This document shows, piece after piece, positions 43,189 to 49,558 of a stretch of 64,000 nt of DNA. The DNA is taken from contig NZ_CP051685.1 of NCBI RefSeq assembly GCF_012849555.1, positions 4,898,001 to 4,962,000 on the forward strand. Reading direction: 5' to 3'. The stretch's first letter is position 1; each line of letters begins with the position of its first letter. Both the position numbers and the translations under genes were made by a program. The stretch is from Massilia forsythiae. GTDB taxonomy: Bacteria; Pseudomonadota; Gammaproteobacteria; Burkholderiales; Burkholderiaceae_D. The notes beneath the pieces were generated by a model that made no database searches, was not told the DNA's origin, and worked only from the letters and a program-made list of their open reading frames with translations.

Positions 43189-43694
43189 GCACCGCTGCCG
43201 ATGGGCTCGCCAATCCGGCCGCCGATACCGCCGCGGATGCCGGCGCCGGTATCGGCGCGGATGCCAGCGCGGTTGCCGCCACTGCGGTGGCCGCTGAGGT
43301 AGCCGACGCGATCGCCGGCTCTGCTGCCGTTGCGCTGCCGCCCGCGTCCGCCTACCGGCCCGCCGGCACCCACCTGCTGGCCGACCTGCACGAGGTCGCG
43401 CCGGCATTGCTGCGCGATGCCGGCGCCATCGACGCGCTGCTGCGGCGCGCCGCGCTGGCCGCCGGCGCGCGCATCCTGCACGGCCATTTCCACACCTTCG
43501 GCGCCGGCGGCGGCGTGACCGGCGTGCTGCTGCTGGCCGAATCGCACATCTCGATCCATACCTGGCCGGAGAACGGCTTCGCCGCGCTCGACATCTTCAT
43601 GTGCGGCGCAGCGCGTCCGCGCCTGGCGCTGGCGGCGATCGAGGCGGCGCTGCAAGCCGGCCGCGTGACGCTGCGCAGCGTGGCGCGCGGCTGA
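43185..43694 (+). CDS. speD: S-adenosylmethionine decarboxylase proenzyme (prokaryotic type) with Ala-rich N-terminal extension
   Basis: It makes decarboxylated AdoMet, the aminopropyl donor for the synthase at 38496-40007. The core is recognised by THLLADLHEVAPALLRD and the self-cleavage site LLLAESHISIHTWPE. Ser120 would become the pyruvoyl group, and His125 and Cys140 have the same spacing as Ser63, His68 and Cys83 of the Thermotoga enzyme. The GTG start overlaps the upstream stop. The first 50-55 residues are an Ala/Asp/Val-rich extension absent from typical enzymes of about 120 residues; no internal start lies close to the core. It is the last gene of the operon. Confidence 0.92.
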   Translation: MSTAADGLANPAADTAADAGAGIGADASAVAATAVAAEVADAIAGSAAVALPPASAYRPAGTHLLADLHEVAPALLRDAGAIDALLRRAALAAGARILHGHFHTFGAGGGVTGVLLLAESHISIHTWPENGFAALDIFMCGAARPRLALAAIEAALQAGRVTLRSVARG

Positions 43695-43697
43695 GCC

Positions 43698-43715
43698 GTC
43701 CGGCCGGCGCCGGAC
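43698..43715. terminator. Hairpin between convergent speD and phosphoesterase genes
   Basis: A perfect 7-bp stem, GTCCGGC / GCCGGAC, with a 4-base loop fills the 21 bases between the two convergent stop codons. No T-run follows on either strand, so it may slow both transcripts rather than act as a classical terminator. Confidence 0.4.
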
Positions 43716-44552
43716 TCAGAGTTCGATCGCGAAATCCGGCCTGAATCCTTCCTGTTCGCCCTTGCTGAGGTAGCCCAGCGGATTGGCCACCACGCGGCAG
43801 CGCCACGGCTTGCCGTCCGCGTGTTCGCCTTCGACCACGTAATCCTGCGGGCAGTGCAGGTGGCCGTGCATCCACAGATCCGCCAATGGAAACAGTTCGT
43901 CGAGCGCGTTGCAGAAGCCGGCGGTGCCCGGCGTCAGGCCATAGCGCGGATCGGCGCTGAGCAGGCTGGGCGCGTAGTGCGTCACCGCCACGGTGACGCC
44001 GTCGAACGGCTGCGCCAGCGCGCCGCGCAGCCAGTCCTGGCAATCCAGCGCCATCGCGCGCTGGCCCTCGGCCAGCACCGGCTGGCCGTCCTGCAGCGTG
44101 GTGTTCTTGCTCAGGTAGTAATTGGCGGCGCGGAAGGCTTTTTCGCGCTGTTTCAGCTGGCGCGTGACGTCGGGTTCGCGTGCAGCGAGGGCATCGAAAT
44201 CGGCCCACAGCGTGGTGCCGACGAAGCGCACGTGGCCGATGACGATGGCCGCGCGGTCCAGCCATTCGATGCCCAGGCGCGCGCAGGTGGCGCGCAGGCG
44301 CTGGTTCGCCTGCCCGAATTCGAGGCCGTCGTATTCGTGGTTGCCGGGCAGGTACAGCACGCGCGCGCGCGGCGCGTCCTGGCGCAGCGGCGAAAAGCGT
44401 GCCAGGCCGAAGTCGTCGCTGGCCAGGCGCGAGCCGGATTGGTAGGAACCGATGTCGCCGGCCAGCACCACGACGTCGGTGTCGGCGGCAATGAGGGGGC
44501 GGAAGTCGGCGTAGCGTTCGAGGTGGAGGTCGGAAAAGAGCTGTAGGCGCAT
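43716..44552 (-). CDS. Calcineurin-like metallophosphoesterase
   Basis: A 278-residue phosphoesterase with all metal motifs in order: LFSDLHLE (D-x-H), VVLAGDIGS (GD), LPGNHEYDG (GNHE), VAVTHYAPS (H) and MHGHLHCPQ (GHxH). No signal peptide is present, so it is cytosolic. The start at 44552 gives the motif in its usual place right at the N-terminus; an upstream extension is not coding-like. It converges with speD and is not evidently part of the polyamine operon. The substrate is unknown. Confidence 0.9.
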   Translation of the reverse strand: MRLQLFSDLHLERYADFRPLIAADTDVVVLAGDIGSYQSGSRLASDDFGLARFSPLRQDAPRARVLYLPGNHEYDGLEFGQANQRLRATCARLGIEWLDRAAIVIGHVRFVGTTLWADFDALAAREPDVTRQLKQREKAFRAANYYLSKNTTLQDGQPVLAEGQRAMALDCQDWLRGALAQPFDGVTVAVTHYAPSLLSADPRYGLTPGTAGFCNALDELFPLADLWMHGHLHCPQDYVVEGEHADGKPWRCRVVANPLGYLSKGEQEGFRPDFAIEL

Positions 44553-44944
44553 GCATGGAGTATATAGCCTCAACGCGAGCCTTGACGCGAGTCTCGAAGC
44601 GCGGTCCGGCGCGGCAATGATTGCCATACGGTAGCGCGTGTGCGGATTCGCCACGCATCGAAAAAAAGCCCTGGCGGACTGCTACCGGCGCCCGCGGCGC
44701 GGTATATGATGGTGTCACTGCGTTGTAAAAATAACAGCGTATGTTCATTGTTGCTTCGGATCGATCGTCGTGCGCTGTAGTTCTCGCGTTCTAGTTCTTG
44801 CGTTTTAGTTCTTGCGTCTTAGTCACCGCACGCGCCGCATGGCTGGTCTGCGCGCGTGCCCGCCATGTCACAACCAGGTGTTCGACGTCCCGGCCGTCCG
44901 TGCCGCCGGCGGGACGGCTGCGCCCTGCAACGAGGAGCACGACG
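44553..44944. other. Intergenic region with three 14-bp tandem repeats
   Basis: No gene is seen in this 392-base gap. Three tandem 14-bp units lie at 44778-44819 (TAGTTCTCGCGTTC, TAGTTCTTGCGTTT, TAGTTCTTGCGTCT), followed by a partial fourth. Every unit carries a TAG, so they are not coding in that frame. An AT-rich stretch at 44724-44756 just before them may hold the promoter of the 44945 gene. Confidence 0.45.
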
Positions 44945-45274
44945 ATGAAAACCATGACCGGCAATCACTTGCCAATAACGCAGCAGAACGCGGCGAAAAG
45001 CATCGTTCTACTCCTGGTGCTGACCGCGGGCCTGCTGGCGGTACCGCTGGTGGCGATGCAGTTCACGCACGACGTGGCGTGGAAGCGGGCCGACATCGCC
45101 ATGGCCATCGTGCTGCTGGTCGGAACCGGCCTGATCTACGAACTGGTGGTCAAGCGCGCCCGCCATGGCGTGATCCGGGCGCTCGGCGGGGTGGTGCTGG
45201 CCGCGACGCTGGTCTTCGTCTGGCTCGAACTGGCAGTGGGCATCATCCGCATCGCCGGGATTTCCGGCACCTGA
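44945..45274 (+). CDS. Small inner-membrane protein of unknown function
   Basis: A 109-residue protein with a hydrophilic N-terminus (MKTMTGNHLPITQQNAAK) and three TM helices: SIVLLLVLTAGLLAVPLVAM, IAMAIVLLVGTGLIYELVVK and LGGVVLAATLVFVWLELAVG. The start at 44945 has GAGGAG eight bases before it. The sequence reads like a small integral membrane protein conserved in related bacteria, but I do not recognise a family. It stands alone, and the tandem repeat region lies upstream. Confidence 0.7.
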   Translation: MKTMTGNHLPITQQNAAKSIVLLLVLTAGLLAVPLVAMQFTHDVAWKRADIAMAIVLLVGTGLIYELVVKRARHGVIRALGGVVLAATLVFVWLELAVGIIRIAGISGT

Positions 45275-45618
45275 TGCCGGCGCGCGCCGGCGGCCTACTG
45301 CGGCGGCCGGCCTGTCACGCCTGCTTCACGCTCCTACGCCGCGCGAATGCCGCGGCGGCGATCCACACGGGGCATTCCCGATACCTTCGCCCTGCATCCC
45401 ACGTGGCGAAAAAAACACAAGATCAACCTAAATTTACGACCATTAAGCTGGCGCATGGCGTTGCCGTTGCAGCGGGTGTAATCTGAATCTTTCGTCACGT
45501 AAATTCATGTTGATGCATGGCGCGCGCCGGTGCTGCAAAAGCCGCGGTCTGCGTGGCGCGGAAAAGTTTGTTGTCGTAGTACTATATTAACTAATCCACC
45601 ATGAACGAGAGGATGTCG
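45275..45618. other. Intergenic region with a perfect GC palindrome
   Basis: No convincing gene is seen here. A perfect 16-bp palindrome GCCGGCGCGCGCCGGC (45276-45291) starts two bases after the preceding stop and could act as a terminator hairpin, although no T-run follows. The right half (45405-45600) is AT-richer than the average and may hold promoters for the small gene that follows. Confidence 0.35.
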
Positions 45619-45774
45619 ATGAGCACCGATGCAGGTTTTCGCCTTTCCCGTTTCGCCCAGCAAAAGCAGCGCGCACGCCGTGTGCGCATCGGCGTGATGC
45701 TGGTGTTGTGCGCACTGCCGGTGGCGGTTGCGCTGGCCAAGGCCGGCACCGCCCTGGCCCAGACCGCGGTCTGA
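45619..45774 (+). CDS. Small putative membrane protein (51 aa)
   Basis: A short reading frame with GAGAGG six bases before the ATG at 45619. The N-terminal half is basic and hydrophilic (FRLSRFAQQKQRARRVRIG). It is followed by one hydrophobic helix (VMLVLCALPVAVALAKAG) and a short tail. It could be an inner-membrane peptide or an uncleaved signal anchor. No family is recognised. Support comes from the ribosome site, the sensible topology and the AT-rich upstream region. Confidence 0.45.
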   Translation: MSTDAGFRLSRFAQQKQRARRVRIGVMLVLCALPVAVALAKAGTALAQTAV

Positions 45775-46105
45775 ACGGCGCGCCGGGCTGCGGGGCTTTT
45801 CGCCCAGGCCAGGCGCGCCACTCCATCCGCTAGACTGCATCATCCACTAGACTGCATCATCCGCTGCGCCGCTCGGCCCGCGGCCCCGATCCAGCCCAAT
45901 CCTCCCGTCAGTTCTGATTCCGCGCCGAAGGCAGCGCCCGCCGGTCATTCGCCTATTGCCGTCATTCCGGTCCTCTCCATCGTTTCCGCCGTCCTGCCGG
46001 CGATCGTTCGTTATCCGGCGCGGCGCGGCAGACACATGGATTCTCTGATAACGTCCTCCTTTTGACCCGGCGCGGCGCATGCCGCGCCATCGAATGGAGC
46101 GACCG
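45775..46105. other. Intergenic region with a 17-bp tandem duplication
   Basis: No gene is seen. Two tandem copies of a 17-bp unit, CTAGACTGCATCATCC plus one base, cover 45830-45863. The remainder is pyrimidine-rich on the plus strand (about 45880-46010). The promoter of the aldo/keto reductase gene should be in the last 100 bases. Confidence 0.4.
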
Positions 46106-47086
46106 ATGCAATACAAACGACTCGGCAAGACCGGCCTGCAGGTCTCCCCGCTGGCCCTCGGCTGCATGACCTTCGGCGTGCCCGAGCGTGGCACCCATCC
46201 CTGGACCCTGGACGAGGAAGCCAGCCGCCCGATCATCCGTCGCGCGGTCGAGCTGGGCATCAACTTCTTCGACACCGCCAACATGTATTCGGACGGCACC
46301 AGCGAGGAAATCGTCGGCCGCGCGCTGAAGGATTTCACGCGGCGCGAGGAAACCGTGATCGCGACCAAGCTGTACTACCCGATGGGCAAGGGGCCGAACC
46401 GCGGCGGCCTGTCGCGCAAGGCGATCATGACCGAGGTCGACGCCAGCCTGCGCCGCCTCGGCACCGACTACATCGACCTGTACCAGATCCACCGCTGGGA
46501 TGACGATACGCCGCTCGAGGAAACGCTGGAAGCGCTGCACGACGTGGTCAAGGCCGGCAAGGTGCGCTACCTGGGCGCTTCCTCGATGCACGCCTGGCAG
46601 TTCGCGCGGGCGCTGTACCTGGCCGAACGCCACGGCTGGACCCGCTTCGTGAGCATGCAGAACCACCTGAACCTGCTGTACCGCGAGGAAGAGCGCGAGA
46701 TGCTGCCGCTGTGCGCGGCGGAAGGCATCGGCGTGATCCCGTGGAGCCCGCTGGCGCGCGGCCGCCTGGCGCGCGACTGGGACGTGGCCAGCAAGCGCTC
46801 CGATACCGACGAGGTGACGCGCCGCCTGTATGCGGCGACCGAGGACGCCGACCGCCGCGTGGCCGACGCCGTCAAGGCGGTGGCCGGGGCGCGCGGCGTT
46901 CCGCGCGCGCAGGTGGCGATGGCCTGGGTGGCGCAGAAGGCGGGGGTGACGGCGCCGATCGTCGGCGCCTCCCGGCTGTCGCAGCTGGAAGACGCGGCGG
47001 CGGCCCTGAAACTGCGCTTGTCCGCCGAGGAAATCGCGCAGTTGGAAGCGCCGTACGTGCCGCACCGGGTGGCCGGGTTCGTGTGA
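46106..47086 (+). CDS. Aldo/keto reductase
   Basis: A 326-residue NADPH-dependent oxidoreductase with a TIM barrel fold. Family motifs in order: MQYKRLGKTGLQVSPLALGC, the catalytic GINFFDTANMYSDGTSEE with Asp and Tyr, the lysine strand VIATKLYYPMG, the histidine in YIDLYQIHRWD, and the NADP-binding VIPWSPLARGRLARDW and APIVGASRLSQLEDA. It resembles the YajO/YdhF-type group with a full set of catalytic residues. It is a single-gene unit. The physiological substrate is not readable. Confidence 0.93.
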   Translation: MQYKRLGKTGLQVSPLALGCMTFGVPERGTHPWTLDEEASRPIIRRAVELGINFFDTANMYSDGTSEEIVGRALKDFTRREETVIATKLYYPMGKGPNRGGLSRKAIMTEVDASLRRLGTDYIDLYQIHRWDDDTPLEETLEALHDVVKAGKVRYLGASSMHAWQFARALYLAERHGWTRFVSMQNHLNLLYREEEREMLPLCAAEGIGVIPWSPLARGRLARDWDVASKRSDTDEVTRRLYAATEDADRRVADAVKAVAGARGVPRAQVAMAWVAQKAGVTAPIVGASRLSQLEDAAAALKLRLSAEEIAQLEAPYVPHRVAGFV

Positions 47087-47187
47087 CCAGGCGGACTTTT
47101 CCGGGATTGGCCGACTTGCGTCAGGATCGTTACTAATTAAAACAAATTAGCGGCAAATCAACGCCGCTGGGGCATTAGGATAATGGC

Positions 47188-47568
47188 ATGAACTTCAGTT
47201 TCCTGTCACCAGATGCCGGAGTCTGCACGGTCAGGCTCTGGGCCAGCGGCCGCTACGGCTTTTCGCTGCCAAAGAAGGTCGAGATCAGTACCGCTCTCGG
47301 CGTCACCCACACGTTCTTGTACTTCAACAAGAAAGTCCGGCTTGCGGCCGAGCTCAGCAAACGGACGATCGTCAACATCGCGATCGCCCAGTTCCTGCGC
47401 GGCGACCACAAGGGCCTCGATGCGGTCGAGATCGATGCCGACACGCCACCCTACGACGGCGAGCTGACCTCGCTGCGGCCGGCGGTGCCGCGCGCGCCGC
47501 TGCGAGTCAGGCCAGGCAAGTCGCATGCGCGCATGAAACCGACCAGCGGACCGCCGACGCCGGAGTGA
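47188..47568 (+). CDS. Hypothetical protein (126 aa)
   Basis: A 126-residue soluble protein with no signal peptide. AGGAT lies six bases before the ATG, and codon use fits the neighbourhood. It begins with beta-like strands (VCTVRLWASGRYGFSLPKKV), has a central KRTIVNIAIAQFLRGDH helix, and ends in a Pro/Arg-rich tail. I recognise no family. The 100-base upstream gap is AT-rich (CTAATTAAAACAAATTAGC) and probably promoter-bearing. It is convergent with the Lrp gene. Confidence 0.6.
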   Translation: MNFSFLSPDAGVCTVRLWASGRYGFSLPKKVEISTALGVTHTFLYFNKKVRLAAELSKRTIVNIAIAQFLRGDHKGLDAVEIDADTPPYDGELTSLRPAVPRAPLRVRPGKSHARMKPTSGPPTPE

Positions 47569-47632
47569 GCGCGGTAGCGGCCTGCCGGCCTGCTGCATGC
47601 GCATGCGCGCGTGCGGCCTTGCCGCGCGGCCC

Positions 47633-48100
47633 TCATGGCGTGACCGACGGCGCCCGTTTCAGGCAGCGCAGCGCGAAGGTCGAGCGCGTGTGGCGCACGC
47701 CGGGCAGCTTGTACAGCTTCTGGCGCAGGAAACGTTCGTAGCCCTCGGTGCCGGACACCGCCACCTTGATCAGGTAATCGTACTCGCCCGACAGCAGGTA
47801 GGCTTCCATCACTTCCGGCAGCTCGGCCAGGGCGTCGGAAAAGGCCTTGAAGATCTCGTCGTCGTGGCGGTCGACGGTGACCTCGATGATCACCGTGTCG
47901 GGCAGGCCCAGCGCGCGCTGGTCGAGCGTGGCCACGTAGCCGGTGATGTAGCCGGCTTCCTCCAGCGCCTTGACGCGGTGCCAGCACGGCGTCGGCGACA
48001 GGTGCACCGTGTCCGCCAGTTTCTGGTTGCTGATGCGGCCGTCGCGGCTGAGGGTGCGCAGGATGTGGCGGTCGGTGTCGTCCAGCTGGCCGTCTTTCAT
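47633..48100 (-). CDS. Lrp/AsnC family transcriptional regulator
   Basis: A 155-residue regulator. The N-terminal winged HTH reads LDDTDRHILRTLSRDGRISN and LADTVHLSPTPCWHRVKALE. The RAM ligand/oligomer domain contains VIIEVTVDRHDDEIFKAFSD, then VMEAYLLSGEYDYLIKVAVS and the end LPGVRHTRSTFAL, all typical. It is divergent from an EamA transporter, a common arrangement where the Lrp-type protein controls amino-acid export. The palindrome at 48133-48145 may be its site. Confidence 0.92.
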   Translation of the reverse strand: MKDGQLDDTDRHILRTLSRDGRISNQKLADTVHLSPTPCWHRVKALEEAGYITGYVATLDQRALGLPDTVIIEVTVDRHDDEIFKAFSDALAELPEVMEAYLLSGEYDYLIKVAVSGTEGYERFLRQKLYKLPGVRHTRSTFALRCLKRAPSVTP

Positions 48101-48132
48101 TGCAAGGCTTCTTTCTTCGCTTGGGAATGGTC

Positions 48133-48145
48133 AGAGATGATCTCT
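48133..48145. promoter_or_regulatory. Palindrome in the Lrp/EamA divergent region
   Basis: AGAGAT-G-ATCTCT is a perfect 13-bp palindrome. It lies 33 bases upstream of the lrp start, in an AT-richer part of the 253-base region shared with the EamA gene. Binding by the Lrp-type protein is inferred only from place and symmetry. Confidence 0.4.
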
Positions 48146-48353
48146 CTGCATTATAGCTTTCCCGAAGAAGATCCTTTCGAAACTGGTCCTGTTATCGCTA
48201 CCGAACAGAAGCCTATTTCACGGCGCTTCCATTAACATCCTGTTTTCTTTGTGCAGTGCACCAGCGGCGATCGAGCGGTCGCGTTGCGCGCGTCCGGCTC
48301 CGCCGCGCGCAGGCCTGGCGCCGTGTCAGATTTCATCGAATTCAGGAGTCCTC

Positions 48354-49292
48354 GTGTCAGAAGCCGTATCACGTTCAGGTCTGGGTTATCGCAGCGATGC
48401 CATCGGCGCCGAGCTGCCGCTCATGCTGGTCACGCCCGCGCTGTTCGCCGCCAACCTGATCGTCGCCCGCTGGGCCGAAAGCGCCGCCATTCCGCCGGTG
48501 TTCCTGGCCTTCGGCCGCTGGGCGCTGGCCTTCCTGATCCTGTTGCCGACCGTCGGCCCGCGCATGTGGGCGCTGCGCCGCACGCTGCTGGCCAACTGGC
48601 CGCGCATCCTGCTGCTGTCCGGCCTGGGCATGGGCGTGGCGGTGGCCCCGCAATACATCGGCGCGCGCCATACGGCCGCCGCCAACGTGGCGATCATCTT
48701 CGCCGCCTGCCCGGCGCTGGTGACGCTGATCGAGACCCTGGTATGGAAGGCGCCGCTGGCGCGCAAGCAGGCCGGCGGCATGCTGCTGGCGATCCTGGGC
48801 GTGTTCATCGTGCTGTCGCGCGGCGACGTCACGGCCCTGGGCCAGCTGCAGTTCGGCCAGGGCGACCTGTGGGTGGTGCTGGCCGCCTGCGGCTGGGCGC
48901 TGTACACCGTGTTCAACAAGCGCGTGCCGCTGCCGCCGCTGCCGAGCACCGTGAAACTGGCTTCCCTGATCGCCGGCGGCGCGCTGGTGCTGGCGCCGTT
49001 CGCGGCGCTGGAAGCATGGAACGGCCCGACCCCGGACTTCGGTGACGCCCGCCTGTATGCCGCGCTCGGCTTCCTGGCGGTCGTGCCCAGCCTGGGCGCC
49101 TACTTCTGCTTCGATCGCCTGGTATCCCTGACCGGCCCGGCGCGCGCCAGCATGGCGCTGTACCTGATCCCGCTGTTCGCCACGCTGGCCGCCTGGCCGC
49201 TGCTGGGCGAGGCGCCGCACCTGTACCACCTGGCCGGGTTCAGCGTGATCCTGGGCGGCGTGGCACTGGCGGGGATGCGGCGCAAGCGCTGA
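48354..49292 (+). CDS. EamA/DMT family transporter
   Basis: A 312-residue inner-membrane protein with ten predicted TM helices forming two EamA repeats. Examples are LMLVTPALFAANLIVARWAE and WALAFLILLPTVGPRMWALR in repeat one, and WVVLAACGWALYTVFNKRVP and GFLAVVPSLGAYFCFDRLV in repeat two. It starts at GTG 48354 after AGGAG five bases upstream; longer upstream readings lack a ribosome site. It is divergent from an Lrp-type regulator, which suggests export of an amino acid or related metabolite. Confidence 0.9.
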   Translation: MSEAVSRSGLGYRSDAIGAELPLMLVTPALFAANLIVARWAESAAIPPVFLAFGRWALAFLILLPTVGPRMWALRRTLLANWPRILLLSGLGMGVAVAPQYIGARHTAAANVAIIFAACPALVTLIETLVWKAPLARKQAGGMLLAILGVFIVLSRGDVTALGQLQFGQGDLWVVLAACGWALYTVFNKRVPLPPLPSTVKLASLIAGGALVLAPFAALEAWNGPTPDFGDARLYAALGFLAVVPSLGAYFCFDRLVSLTGPARASMALYLIPLFATLAAWPLLGEAPHLYHLAGFSVILGGVALAGMRRKR

Positions 49293-49366
49293 AGATCTGA
49301 CAGACTCGGATGGCTGTTTTTTCGGTTGTTCGATGGGGTTGTCCGCGATGGCCACGTAACAATGCG

Positions 49367-49508
49367 CCGTCGTCCCCGGCCTTGGCGGCCCCCTTGGCGG
49401 GGACCCATAGATAGAATCCAAAGCCGCTTGCTATGAGCAGTGGCGACTCCGCACAGGTTAGCGTGTGTGGAAGCTCAGCATGGGTCCCCGCCTGCGCGGG
49501 GACGACGG
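49367..49508. repeat. 142-bp palindromic intergenic element (CCGTCGTCCCCG type)
   Basis: The ends are a perfect 12-bp inverted repeat: CCGTCGTCCCCG (49367-49378) and CGGGGACGACGG (49497-49508). An inner pair CGGGGACCCAT (49398-49408) and ATGGGTCCCCG (49480-49490) gives two stem-loop modules, one at each end, around a 71-base centre. It lies between the EamA gene and the convergent GH92 gene, where it could end both transcripts. It contains no coding sequence. Confidence 0.65.
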
Positions 49509-49558
49509 ACAGGATGGCGCGTGTGCTCGTGGCGAGGTAGATGACCTCTCGCCGACTT

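Noticed and set aside
44778..45863. Possible CRISPR-like repeats in the 44.8-45.9 kb intergenic regions
   Set aside because: Repeats are 14 and 17 bp, directly adjacent without spacers, with two or three copies only and no cas genes.
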